IMG/VR virus record: IMGVR_UViG_3300029953_000619
Span: 1 to 51,637 of that record
Direction: 5' to 3' (one strand)
Origin: a virus
DNA length: 51,637 nucleotides
In this document: piece after piece, positions 25,109-32,566 of the stretch
Numbering within the stretch: position 1 is the stretch's first letter
Layout of the letters: each line of letters opens with the position of its first letter
The notes under the pieces: model-generated
What the model saw: the letters and a program-made list of their open reading frames with translations, nothing else
Database searches by the model: none
What the model was told of the DNA's origin: nothing
Position numbers and translations under genes: made by a program

Positions 25109-25806
25109 AAATCCACACGGAATTTTCCCAAAATTCGGACGCATGGTTTTCCGCCCGCGCCGGGGTCATCACCGCCAGCGAGGTTAAAGCCCTTGTGACG
25201 CCCACTTTTAAAGTGTCCAAAGGCGACGGGGTGCAAACCTATCTGGCGCAAAAGCTGGCTGAATGGTGGCTTCAGGCCCCTTTGGACAAGTTTAACAACT
25301 TCGACATGGAGCAGGGCCAGATACTTGAAGCCGAGGCGCGGCGGACCTATATATTTGAGACGGGCGAGCAATTGCAAACTGTTGGTTTTATCACGTCGGA
25401 CGACGGGGTTTTAGGTTGCTCGCCGGATGGCCTGATGCCGGACCACGGCGCGGAGATCAAATGCCCGCAGGCGAAAACTCACACGTCCTATTTGCTGGAT
25501 GGGATTTTGCCCACGGAATACGGGCCGCAGGTCCAATTCAGCATGTACGTCACCGGGTTCAAAACGTGGCGATTCATGAGCCACCGCCGCAAGTTCCCGC
25601 CGTTCATTATCACGGTTGAACGCGACCCAGTTGCCCAAACGGCGATCGCCACCGCGCTGGCCGGCTTCCTGCCGATGTTTGAAGCGGCCAAGGCAAAACT
25701 GCTTGCCCTTAACGGCGGAGTGCGTCCACCAAAGCCCGAGGCTGCCATAACGCCCGAAGAATACATGCGGCGTAACCCTGACCCCAACTTCGACGGGAGA
25801 CATTAA
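25105..25806 (+). CDS. Lambda-type (YqaJ-like) exonuclease
   Basis: 233 residues; the ATGA overlap fixes the start. Motifs: QNSDAWFSARAGVITASEVK, EQGQILEAEARRTY, GFITSDDGVLGCSPDGLMP, then GAEIKCP (the D/E-E-x-K catalytic region) and PTEYGPQVQFSMYVTGF. It would resect double-strand ends to give single strands for the ERF protein. Confidence 0.88.
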   Translation: MKIHTEFSQNSDAWFSARAGVITASEVKALVTPTFKVSKGDGVQTYLAQKLAEWWLQAPLDKFNNFDMEQGQILEAEARRTYIFETGEQLQTVGFITSDDGVLGCSPDGLMPDHGAEIKCPQAKTHTSYLLDGILPTEYGPQVQFSMYVTGFKTWRFMSHRRKFPPFIITVERDPVAQTAIATALAGFLPMFEAAKAKLLALNGGVRPPKPEAAITPEEYMRRNPDPNFDGRH

Positions 25807-25818
25807 CCCACGCGATTT

Positions 25819-26199
25819 ATGCCCATATCTCAATTTGAACTCCAGCAGATGCAAGCGCGTCTGGCGATCAACCGCAACCAAAAGGCCGCGAGCGCGTGCG
25901 AAAGCACAGCCATGGGCGTGGACAAGGAAAGCGATTTGCACAGCGACATTCTGGCCGATTGCCGGCAGCGGGGCTGGATTGCCCTGCATGGTTCCATGGC
26001 GCAGACCACCGGACGCACAGAAGGCGAGCCTGATTTTTGCATCCTTGCCGACGCTGGCCGCGTATTTTTCATTGAGTGCAAGACGAGGGTTGGGAAGCTG
26101 TCCCCGGCGCAACATGCCATGGCCCATTTTGCGGAAAAACTCGGGCACAAAATCCACCTTGTCCGAAACATGGCTCAATATTTGGAGATTGTGAAATAA
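25819..26199 (+). CDS. VRR-NUC-type nuclease
   Basis: 126 residues. The core is GEPDFCILADAGRVFFIECK followed by TRVGKLSPAQHAM, a typical VRR-NUC/PD-(D/E)xK arrangement with an Asp and an EcK pair. These small nucleases act on recombination or replication intermediates. It lies 13 bases after the exonuclease gene. Confidence 0.85.
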   Translation: MPISQFELQQMQARLAINRNQKAASACESTAMGVDKESDLHSDILADCRQRGWIALHGSMAQTTGRTEGEPDFCILADAGRVFFIECKTRVGKLSPAQHAMAHFAEKLGHKIHLVRNMAQYLEIVK

Positions 26200-26201
26200 T
26201 T

Positions 26202-26447
26202 ATGACCGTTAACCACACCATCACACGCGACGAAGTTGAAATTGAAATCACCTGCGAGGTTAAAATGTGGGGCGGGGCGAAGGGTGCCCGCGATTCATTC
26301 GGGGTGCCGCTTGAGCCGGACGATGAGCCTGAGGCGGAGATAATTTCCGTGACGCCGGACATTGAATTGACCGAGGACGAAGAATGTGCGATCCGCGAAA
26401 AGGCTTTTGATCAAGCGGCGGATGAGGCAAATGATTTTGAGGAATGA
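26202..26447 (+). CDS. Small acidic protein
   Basis: 81 residues from ATG 26202 (MTVNHTITRDEVEIEITCEV). Very rich in Asp and Glu toward the C-terminus (ELTEDEECAIREKAFD). The segment resembles an acidic phage protein with a beta-strand start; no function known. Confidence 0.65.
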   Translation: MTVNHTITRDEVEIEITCEVKMWGGAKGARDSFGVPLEPDDEPEAEIISVTPDIELTEDEECAIREKAFDQAADEANDFEE

Positions 26448-26448
26448 C

Positions 26449-26697
26449 ATGAAACTTTACAAACAACTGCCCAATCCGCCGAAGTCGCCAATCATCGGAC
26501 AGTTTACCGTTCATAACAAAGTGGCGGACTTCTGGACGCCGGACGCCACCAAGGGCAGCTTGGTGGCTGAGTTGCGATTTCCTGAAATCGTTCACGCTTC
26601 GAGCGAGGGCATTTTCCTTAAAGGCTATGAGCCTGCTGGCGTTGACAAAACCGGACGGGAAATCACGAAATATCAGGAGTGGTGGATGCTTTATTGA
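26449..26697 (+). CDS. Small hypothetical protein
   Basis: 82 residues from ATG 26449 (MKLYKQLPNPPKSPIIGQFT), one base after the previous stop; beta-type with WTPDATKGSLVAELRF and a WWMLY end. No family recognised. Confidence 0.6.
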   Translation: MKLYKQLPNPPKSPIIGQFTVHNKVADFWTPDATKGSLVAELRFPEIVHASSEGIFLKGYEPAGVDKTGREITKYQEWWMLY

Positions 26698-26720
26698 ATT
26701 TACGGTAACAAACAAAAACT

Positions 26721-26921
26721 ATGAAACCAAAAACTGCAAAAGACTGGGAGAATCTGGCGGAAGCGGCGATGAGTGCCGGGCTTAAAGTCCTTGCCAAGGA
26801 GGCTAAAAAGAACAATGCACCTTTTGAAGATTACGAGGATTCCCGGTGGGACCTCTTGAAATCGTACCAGAAATCCGGGTGGATCGCCGCCGCCAAATTC
26901 ATCGCCCGCAAACTAAAATGA
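26721..26921 (+). CDS. Small helical protein
   Basis: 66 residues (MKPKTAKDWENLAEAAMSAG), charged helices, ending FIARKLK. It overlaps the next gene as ATGA. Function unknown. Confidence 0.6.
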   Translation: MKPKTAKDWENLAEAAMSAGLKVLAKEAKKNNAPFEDYEDSRWDLLKSYQKSGWIAAAKFIARKLK

Positions 26922-27634
26922 AAACGACACCTCTATTATTCAAAGCGGAGATGGTCCGCGCCATCCTTCTCGAAATCGACCCGAAGACGCAGACAAGGCG
27001 CACAGAGGGGTTAGATGCTGTGAATGCCGCGCCGGATGATTGGAAGCCTCTTTTTATTCATCCCGTTACCTGGATTAAAAACCAAAAGCCCACCGTTCAG
27101 TTTTTGAATATTCGGACTAGATTGATTGTGGATTGCATTTCTAAAAAAGGAATGCCCGGCGATCAAATATGGGTGAAGGAGACGTTTTGCTACGACGACT
27201 TTGGAGACCCGATTTACCGCGCCACCGAACCGGATCAGGGGTGCAGTCACCCAGAAGATATGTCGCCATGGAAACCCTCAATCTTCATGCCGCGCAAATC
27301 CTCCCGCATCACCCTTGAGCTAACCGAAGTGAGGGTGGAAAGGCTGAATGAGATCAGCGAGGCGGATGCCATCGCGGAGGGGGTTAATCCGCACGTTGAG
27401 GCCAAATGGTGGCAGGGCTACCGCAAAGACGACCCGCTCATGCACACCTGCGCAGAGGCGGACGAAAACGGAAACCCGCCCGATTGGATAATCGAAGCCA
27501 AGCCTTATCGGGATTTGTCCCACCTAAATCGAACCGCAAAGCAGGAATACGCAATCCTCTGGGAATCCATCAACGATCCCGGCTCCTGGGCGGCAAACCC
27601 TTTCGTATGGGTGTACGAGTTCAAAAAGCTATGA
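26918..27634 (+). CDS. ASCH/PUA-type conserved phage protein
   Basis: 238 residues from the ATGA-overlapping ATG. Motifs: MKTTPLLFKAEMVRAILLEI, then KTQTRR, GDQIWVKETF, FMPRKSSRITLELTEVRVER, LNEISEADAIAEGV, and an end with WESINDPGSWAANPFVWVYE. I recall this pattern from an abundant phage family with a PUA-like (ASCH) fold, which may bind modified bases or RNA. Function unproven. Confidence 0.8.
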   Translation: MKTTPLLFKAEMVRAILLEIDPKTQTRRTEGLDAVNAAPDDWKPLFIHPVTWIKNQKPTVQFLNIRTRLIVDCISKKGMPGDQIWVKETFCYDDFGDPIYRATEPDQGCSHPEDMSPWKPSIFMPRKSSRITLELTEVRVERLNEISEADAIAEGVNPHVEAKWWQGYRKDDPLMHTCAEADENGNPPDWIIEAKPYRDLSHLNRTAKQEYAILWESINDPGSWAANPFVWVYEFKKL

Positions 27635-27999
27635 GACGCTTCACCAATAATTACAATTCGGACGGCAAGGAAAAACGCCGCCAAGCACGGGAAGCGGCTG
27701 GGAATAAATGCATCCGATGCGGATCGCCGTCCGTCCCCGGAAAGATCCTCACCACCCACCATTTTGACGGCGACAAATCGAATGATGAATGGTGGAATTT
27801 GCTGGCACTATGTCAGGTTTGTCACTTGCAAATCCAAGGCAGGGTGGACCCGGAAACGCCGTGGTTTCTGCCTCACTCGGAATGGATCAAGCCTTATGTG
27901 GCTGGATTTTACGCCAGTAAATATGAGGGCAGGAATATTACCCGCGAGGAAGCGGAAACCCGAATGACCACATTGCTCGCCTATGAACTTAGAGCGTAA
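27631..27999 (+). CDS. HNH endonuclease
   Basis: 122 residues from ATG 27631 (ATGA overlap). CIRCGSPSVPG, then LTTHHFDGDKSNDEWWNLLA, then CQVCH form the HNH core with two CxxC zinc pairs. It could be a free-standing (homing-type) nuclease or act in packaging or recombination. Confidence 0.82.
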   Translation: MRRFTNNYNSDGKEKRRQAREAAGNKCIRCGSPSVPGKILTTHHFDGDKSNDEWWNLLALCQVCHLQIQGRVDPETPWFLPHSEWIKPYVAGFYASKYEGRNITREEAETRMTTLLAYELRA

Positions 28000-28225
28000 C
28001 CCCATAACCATCGCCCGCGAGCAGGGTCGCAAGGCGGGACTGGACCCGAAGCTGCATCTCGGATTAAACCCCCATGTCAAGGGACGCGAGCCAGCCTTAT
28101 GGGAAGCATGGCGGCAGGGATACGAATCCACCGTTGAGCGGTTCACCGTCCAGACAAAGGCAAAGTTTGACGGCATTCCGCATGGGGGCACGGAAGATTT
28201 CCCCAACAAACCACTTGACGGATGA
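27983..28225 (+). CDS. Small hypothetical protein
   Basis: 80 residues starting within the HNH gene (17-base overlap), MNLERNPITIAREQGRKAGL. Charged and helical, with a Trp-rich WEAWRQGYES segment. The TGA overlaps an ATG of the doubtful next frame. Function unknown. Confidence 0.6.
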   Translation: MNLERNPITIAREQGRKAGLDPKLHLGLNPHVKGREPALWEAWRQGYESTVERFTVQTKAKFDGIPHGGTEDFPNKPLDG

Positions 28226-28707
28226 AAACACTTGTGCGGTGCTTTGAACGTCAGATGCTCATTAGCGTGAGCGAAAGTGATCGATGCAAAATTTCTCCGT
28301 GTCACGGGGTAAACTTCTTCGACCGATCCACCCACGCTAACGTGACACGGGAATACTTTTCCCTCTCTGACCGCGTAACCACTGGAAATCGCTTTGGGCG
28401 AGCCACTGGCGAAGGAGCGGCGCTCATGGACAGCCAACATGGGACAGCGAGTGCTGATAGCCGCAAGCGGCCCTTTTGGCTTAATGCGGGGTGTTCGGGT
28501 AGTCTGCGAGAAAAGACTAGGGTCGGCTCTGGTGAACCGTTGCCCGTGGCCCGTAAAAAGCGAAGCGAACGACCGACGGAAACGGTTGCGCCAAAGCTAA
28601 TGCTTCCCAATTTAAGGTTGGGGGTATTATGCTCGCTCACTCCCTCCGAAAACTGTTGGTCAAATGCGGGTGAAGTAAAGGTTTTAAGTCTTTGTCTTAT
28701 GTCTTAA
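28222..28707 (+). ncRNA. Candidate structured RNA covered by a doubtful 161-codon ORF
   Basis: The frame begins with ATG 28222 overlapping the previous stop, but its composition is Ser/Arg/Leu-rich, its third positions show no clear preference by eye, and the opposite strand is also open for 112 codons (28302-28640). The DNA is full of complementary segments. TTAGCGTG (28262-28269) pairs with CACGCTAA (28333-28340); CCGTGTCACG (28297-28306) pairs with CGTGACACGG (28341-28350); AACCGTT (28535-28541) pairs with AACGGTT (28581-28587); CCCAA pairs with TTGGG (28606-28622). The first two helices interleave and abut, as in a pseudoknot. I cannot decide between a fast-evolving protein and a large RNA; RNA looks a bit better. 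Confidence 0.4.
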
Positions 28708-28734
28708 TTCCCTTTCTTAACTTTTTATCTTATT

Positions 28735-29097
28735 ATGAATTGCAGATATTGCGGACAATTAATAATCGGTGATTCCGTAAAAACATTGGCTTACTGGAAC
28801 CAAACGACGGATATATGCCACGCCGAATGCAAGGCCATCGGAGAGCGGACAGAGGCTTTTGATTGCCAGACCATTGATGCCGATTGCAACGACTGCAAGC
28901 ATTTTCAGCGCGGCAACCTGATTCAAAACTGGCTCTCCGATATGGCGGACGGGAAAGCCACAAAGCGGCTGGTCAACATGGGAATTTTTAACGGAATGTG
29001 CCAGCGCTTTAACACTCCCGCGAAGGCTTTCCCGAAAATGTCAACCGGGAGGAGCTGCTTTGAACACCGAAGAAATATCCCTAGAGTTGTCGCATGA
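28735..29097 (+). CDS. Cys-rich, probably zinc-binding protein
   Basis: 120 residues. CRYCGQLI near the start, then CHAEC, DADCNDCKHFQRGN and a C-terminal MSTGRSCFEH give several Cys/His pairs typical of phage zinc-ribbon proteins. The leader is pyrimidine-rich and ends TTATTATG with no Shine-Dalgarno box. Function unknown. Confidence 0.75.
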   Translation: MNCRYCGQLIIGDSVKTLAYWNQTTDICHAECKAIGERTEAFDCQTIDADCNDCKHFQRGNLIQNWLSDMADGKATKRLVNMGIFNGMCQRFNTPAKAFPKMSTGRSCFEHRRNIPRVVA

Positions 29098-29160
29098 GCT
29101 TTTGCAACCGAGCCGAACCGAAGAAACTACATATCCAATAACAATTAACACAACAACATT

Positions 29161-29499
29161 ATGGGACTTGAGACTACACACAACTGCTGGCATGGGCCTT
29201 ACTCGTCATTCAACCAATTCAGGTGTGCGATTGCCCTTGCAGCCGGGTTCAATCTTGAAGAGATGGAGGGATACGATGGAGGGCGCAAATGGGAGTCGCT
29301 TCCACCAAATAAAATCCATTTGCTTTTAGATCATTCCGATTGCGAAGGAAGGCTTGATTGGAAGCAATGCGGGCATATCGCGGAATCCTTCATTGAGTTG
29401 TACCCACGTTTAGACCCTCGATGGCAGGTGGAAGCTAGGCAATTCGTCAAAGGACTTCGACTGGCCAGAAAACAAAAGAAAAGCGTGATTTTCAGCTAA
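29161..29499 (+). CDS. MGLETTHNCWHGPYSSF family protein, copy 2
   Basis: 112 residues beginning MGLETTHNCWHGPYSSFNQF with LLDHSDCEGRLDW further on. It is a diverged paralogue of 22544-22885, sharing the N-terminus and the HSDC region but not the middle. A and C-rich leader ending ACATTATG. Function unknown. Confidence 0.75.
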   Translation: MGLETTHNCWHGPYSSFNQFRCAIALAAGFNLEEMEGYDGGRKWESLPPNKIHLLLDHSDCEGRLDWKQCGHIAESFIELYPRLDPRWQVEARQFVKGLRLARKQKKSVIFS

Positions 29500-29557
29500 C
29501 TAAATAGGGATGGTCCACCTAGTCTTTTGCAGTTGTCTTTAATTCTTAAATATTATT

Positions 29558-29950
29558 ATGGAAACAACATCACACATTAACGGTCCCCACTCTCTGGAAA
29601 CACGGGAGAATCAGGTGGATTACGAAATCATCAATCGGCCTTTTGAGGTCAGGGCCGAGGCAGTTCTGGCTGCGTGCTTTATCGGAATCCACCATTGCCC
29701 TGAAATCAAAAAGGCGTCCGACAGTTGGTCAACGAACATTTTTAGCGGCCAACTCTCAACCTTTGATTACGACCAGTTGACGCGGCTTGTTTTCGCCGCG
29801 CACAAATATTGCATCCGGGTATCCATTCACAATAGCGGACCCAGATTGGTGAAGATTATTGTGTCTGACCGGAAAACCCGCGTCGGTGGAATCTCAGAGC
29901 GGCATCCAACATTGGCCGAGGCGATTGAATATATTTTGCCAAGGATTTAA
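29558..29950 (+). CDS. Hypothetical protein
   Basis: 130 residues (METTSHINGPHSLETRENQV), alpha/beta, with FAAHKYCIRVSIHNSGPRLV and a C-terminal helix (TLAEAIEYILPRI). Leader TTAAATATTATT before the ATG. No family recognised. Confidence 0.65.
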   Translation: METTSHINGPHSLETRENQVDYEIINRPFEVRAEAVLAACFIGIHHCPEIKKASDSWSTNIFSGQLSTFDYDQLTRLVFAAHKYCIRVSIHNSGPRLVKIIVSDRKTRVGGISERHPTLAEAIEYILPRI

Positions 29951-29998
29951 CCAACAACCCCCGTCGCCGCCTGACCAATTACAACAAGCAATGAGTTT

Positions 29999-30205
29999 AT
30001 GAGCGAACTTGACGAAATTATAATGCCGGAAGATTTCTTTGCGAGATATGTCACTACTCGCAGAAAAATGCGAAAACTGTGTGACCGTGTTTTACGGCAG
30101 GAAATGGCTTATTGGAATTACCCGTGGCGGGGCCGTCACGATGCGGCAAACGTGCTTTCCTGCCCTCACGAATCCTATCTGGCAACCCTTTCCGTTAACC
30201 ATTAA
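29999..30205 (+). CDS. Small hypothetical protein
   Basis: 68 residues (MSELDEIIMPEDFFARYVTT), then a basic segment RRKMRKLCDRVLRQEMAYWN. It ends 10 bases before the 30216 gene. An overlapping frame is longer, but this one has an exact fit and a plausible start. Function unknown. Confidence 0.55.
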   Translation: MSELDEIIMPEDFFARYVTTRRKMRKLCDRVLRQEMAYWNYPWRGRHDAANVLSCPHESYLATLSVNH

Positions 30206-30215
30206 CCAACAAATT

Positions 30216-30410
30216 ATGAGCAAACAAAGTGAAGCAAAAATCAAACAAGGATATGTCCCGAAGGCTATCCCTCAAACGTGTGCAAATTGCGCATCCTTGG
30301 AAATTCTACCTCAAACCAGTGATTTTTCAGCCGCTGGATTGCGCTGCAAAATCGGCGGATTCGCCGTCAAGAAAATGGGCACCTGTAATGAGTTCAGCGG
30401 GAAACCTTGA
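30216..30410 (+). CDS. Small Cys-rich protein
   Basis: 64 residues (MSKQSEAKIKQGYVPKAIPQ) with CANC and later LRCKIGGFAVKKMGTC, suggesting one zinc site. Its 19-nt leader-start TTAACCAACAAATTATGAG is identical to that of the 30427 gene. Function unknown. Confidence 0.65.
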   Translation: MSKQSEAKIKQGYVPKAIPQTCANCASLEILPQTSDFSAAGLRCKIGGFAVKKMGTCNEFSGKP

Positions 30411-30426
30411 TTTTAACCAACAAATT

Positions 30427-30603
30427 ATGAGTGAGAACGAGATGAAAAAAGCCGGTGATAAAATATACAGCATCCTGCAAAAAGCAGGGGCAACCTTTCA
30501 AGAGGGATATTTTATTTTGGAGTCCGTGCGCGTGGTGATTAATATTTACCACCGCAAGGACGTTGAGGAAAAAGTCAGAAACCCTAACCCACCCACCCCA
30601 TGA
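30427..30603 (+). CDS. 58-residue protein
   Basis: Starts MSENEMKKAGDKIYSILQKA, alpha/beta, ending PNPPTP. Same 19-nt leader as the previous gene and an ATGA overlap with the next, so both ends are well supported. Function unknown. Confidence 0.6.
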   Translation: MSENEMKKAGDKIYSILQKAGATFQEGYFILESVRVVINIYHRKDVEEKVRNPNPPTP

Positions 30604-30818
30604 CTGAAAAACAATTCAAGCCACCATGGCAACCGATGAGCACCGCGCCGAAGGATGGCCGTGTCGATTTATGGTGGATAGACCGCCGTTTTGTGGACTG
30701 TTACCGCGACCCTATTGACGGAGGATACAGGCACATGACGCACTTTAACCAGCTAATCATGGTTGAAAGCCCCACCGCATGGATGCCACTGCCCGACGCA
30801 CCGAAGGAGATGCCATGA
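30600..30818 (+). CDS. DUF551-like small phage protein
   Basis: 72 residues. WQPMSTAPKDGRVDLWW near the start and AWMPLPDAPKEMP at the end recall the WIPVSERLP...W-PLP-P pattern of DUF551-type phage proteins. ATGA overlaps on both sides. Function unknown. Confidence 0.7.
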   Translation: MTEKQFKPPWQPMSTAPKDGRVDLWWIDRRFVDCYRDPIDGGYRHMTHFNQLIMVESPTAWMPLPDAPKEMP

Positions 30819-31006
30819 GTGAAACAAAATGCCAGTGCCGCCGATGCCATCGGGAGCGGACAGACTCCGGTCCATTCCCGAGATTTGCGACCTTCACCGT
30901 CTGCGAATGGTGCGGCAACAAACGGTGCCCCCATGCGGACGACCACCGATACCAATGCTCCGGCCACAATGGCACAAACCAAATCCCCAAACTGATACCC
31001 ACCTGA
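30815..31006 (+). CDS. Small zinc-finger protein
   Basis: 63 residues (MSETKCQCRRCHRERTDSG) with CRRC, CEWCGNKRCPHADDH and a final C, giving two likely zinc sites. Proteins with a CEWCGNKRCPHA motif are common in phages as I recall. The gene ends the run before the 31007-31243 RNA-like gap. Confidence 0.7.
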   Translation: MSETKCQCRRCHRERTDSGPFPRFATFTVCEWCGNKRCPHADDHRYQCSGHNGTNQIPKLIPT

Positions 31007-31025
31007 TTTATGATCGAAAACACAG

Positions 31026-31100
31026 CCGAAAATCGGATAATTGCTTGATTTAGTGGAGCTTTTGGGGTATGTTCCCCGCGTCACCGCAAGGTGTCCGGGG
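31026..31100 (+). ncRNA. Two hairpins in the 31007-31243 gap, one with a GCAA tetraloop
   Basis: CCGA-AAA-TCGG at 31026-31036 is a short hairpin. At 31074-31100, CCCCG pairs with CGGGG around an inner CACC-GCAA-GGTG, giving a two-tier stem with a GNRA tetraloop. The gap also holds a possible 12-codon peptide frame at 31010. No protein gene is convincing here. Confidence 0.5.
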
Positions 31101-31146
31101 TTGGAAGCCCTGAGAAAAATGCAGTCTATGGTACACAATAACAAAC

Positions 31147-31232
31147 ATTCAAGGCACTCCATGCCGACAACGGTCCTTCGCGGGTTCGCTCGCAAGCTGC
31201 TACCGCTTCCAACGGTATGGAGTGCCTTGAGT
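31147..31232 (+). ncRNA. 20-bp stem hairpin ahead of the replication gene
   Basis: ATTCAAGGCACTCCATGCCG (31147-31166) pairs with the complementary strand at 31213-31232 over 20 positions, two of them G-U. The 46-base loop contains CGGT/ACCG (31171-31174 with 31202-31205) and GCGGG-TTCG-CTCGC (31180-31193), a UUCG-capped stem. It ends 11 bases before the likely start of the replication protein, so it could control its translation or be a separate small RNA. Confidence 0.6.
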
Positions 31233-31243
31233 CTTTACCCCCT

Positions 31244-32110
31244 ATGCCCCAACGCTTCCTAAAACCCGGAATCCGCCAATCCCGCCGCTGGAATCGAGTC
31301 GGCTGGCTTGCCCAGTCGCTTTACGTCCGGCTGGTGACGCTGGTTGACGATTTCGCCCGGTACGAGGCGGACCCGGAGCTTTTGCGGTCTGAATTGTTCC
31401 CCTACGGCGACCCTGACGGCAACCCCATACAATTGACAGCAATTGACAGCGCTTGCGAGCAACTAGCAGAAAAGGACATGGTTCACTTTTACATTCACGA
31501 TGGTGTAAAGTATTGTCAACTAAAGCGTTGGACGGAGCGGACAAGGGCAGAAAAAAGCAAATATCCTGCCCCTTTGACAACAGTTGCTGTCAAATGCCAG
31601 CAAACCGCAGCAATTGCTGCTTCCCCGTCCCCGTCCCCGTCCCCGCCATCGACAGAAAAGAGAGAGAGAGAGGAAAACTTCCATCAATGCCCGCCAATGA
31701 CGCGAACGGAATTCAACACCCTTTGCCAGTTGCGAGCGGTCCCCGCGGACTGCGCGGAGTGGTTTTGGAACACGCACGACGCCGTGAACTGGTTGGACGG
31801 ACAGAAGCGACCAATCCAGAAGGTCGAGCCGCTGCTGATGCGCACGCTGGCGAGCTGGCGCGCCAATGGTGGGGCCGGCAATGGAAAGGCACCGAACGGG
31901 ACGGGTCAATCGCCCAACCGGCCTAAAACCCCGATGGACTTGAAAACCATCATCCAGGCAAAAGAGACGCTGGCCGGGGAGATCCGCAAAAAACATTGCA
32001 GCGATGTGGCCATGGGGGACAGTTGGACCAACGCCGAAAAGAAAGCCGAATATTTCAAACTTAAACGCGAGGTTAAAGAATTGAACACCCAAATCTCATC
32101 CATGGCATGA
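31244..32110 (+). CDS. Winged-helix replication protein with inserted repeats
   Basis: 288 residues from ATG 31244 (MPQRFLKPGIRQSRRWNRVG). The N-terminus resembles phage replication initiators as I recall, and an upstream in-frame ATG at 31217 lies inside the hairpin stem. Residues about 45-90 form a winged-helix-type domain (LYVRLVTLVDDFARYEAD). A Ser-Pro repeat linker follows near residue 127, then an acidic/basic run, then a C-terminal domain (PMDLKTIIQAKETLAGEI). The linker DNA carries candidate iterons, as lambda O does, so it may bind its own gene as an origin. Confidence 0.75.
   Translation: MPQRFLKPGIRQSRRWNRVGWLAQSLYVRLVTLVDDFARYEADPELLRSELFPYGDPDGNPIQLTAIDSACEQLAEKDMVHFYIHDGVKYCQLKRWTERTRAEKSKYPAPLTTVAVKCQQTAAIAASPSPSPSPPSTEKREREENFHQCPPMTRTEFNTLCQLRAVPADCAEWFWNTHDAVNWLDGQKRPIQKVEPLLMRTLASWRANGGAGNGKAPNGTGQSPNRPKTPMDLKTIIQAKETLAGEIRKKHCSDVAMGDSWTNAEKKAEYFKLKREVKELNTQISSMA
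31431..31645 (+). other. Candidate replication origin: iteron-like repeats inside the initiator gene
   Basis: AATTGACAGC occurs twice in tandem (31431-31440, 31441-31450). TTGACA or TGTCAA recurs at 31514-31519, 31574-31579 and 31588-31593: five hexamers in 161 bp. GCAGCAATTGCTGC (31607-31620) is a 14-bp palindrome. TCCCCG x4 (31622-31645) and AG x7 (31659-31672) follow. Confidence 0.5.
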
Positions 32111-32559
32111 AAAGCGTAAAAATTATCCTGAACCAGTCCGGCTACGGGAAGCAAATCCAGTCCGAAAAGTGGATTCAGTTTTCCAAGCAAATCCGCAGCC
32201 TCCGCGACGTGTGCGAATGCTGCCGCCAAGGCGACCGGCAACTTCAGGTGCACCACCTGTTTTACGACCCGGCCCGAGACCTTTGGGATTACACCAACGA
32301 GGAATTGGTGGTGCTTTGCGATACCTGCCACCGCGATTTACATGAAAGCTTGAAAGAGTTTCGGAAACACGTTTTCCGCTATTTGACACCCCGGACCCTG
32401 CAAGTTTTAAATGGTGCGCTGGAGGTCGGACTGACCCGCTACAATCCTCTGCTTTACGTTCACGCGCTGGCGGAGTTCACCGGCAACGAGCCGCTGGTCA
32501 ATAATCATGCGCGGGCGTTTGGGGCGAAAAATGCGAAAGAAATGCGGGAAAACCAATAA
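32107..32559 (+). CDS. HNH-type endonuclease
   Basis: 150 residues, ATGA overlap with the replication gene. CECCRQGDRQLQVHHLFYDP and ELVVLCDTCHRDLHE carry the CxxC pairs and the HH...H core of an HNH nuclease. The C-terminal half is basic and helical. Role could be homing or DNA processing. Confidence 0.75.
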   Translation: MKSVKIILNQSGYGKQIQSEKWIQFSKQIRSLRDVCECCRQGDRQLQVHHLFYDPARDLWDYTNEELVVLCDTCHRDLHESLKEFRKHVFRYLTPRTLQVLNGALEVGLTRYNPLLYVHALAEFTGNEPLVNNHARAFGAKNAKEMRENQ

Positions 32560-32566
32560 TACACCT

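Noticed and set aside
28222-28707. Group I or group II intron
   Set aside because: A GTGCG and a GACTA motif drew attention, but no conserved core pairings, domain V or intron-encoded protein are visible.
29060-29329. Plus-strand 89-residue ORF
   Set aside because: Overlaps two well-supported genes in another frame and lacks its own leader.
31217-31243. ATG 31217 as start of the replication protein
   Set aside because: It lies inside the 20-bp stem; the downstream MPQRFLKPGI matches the usual start of the family.
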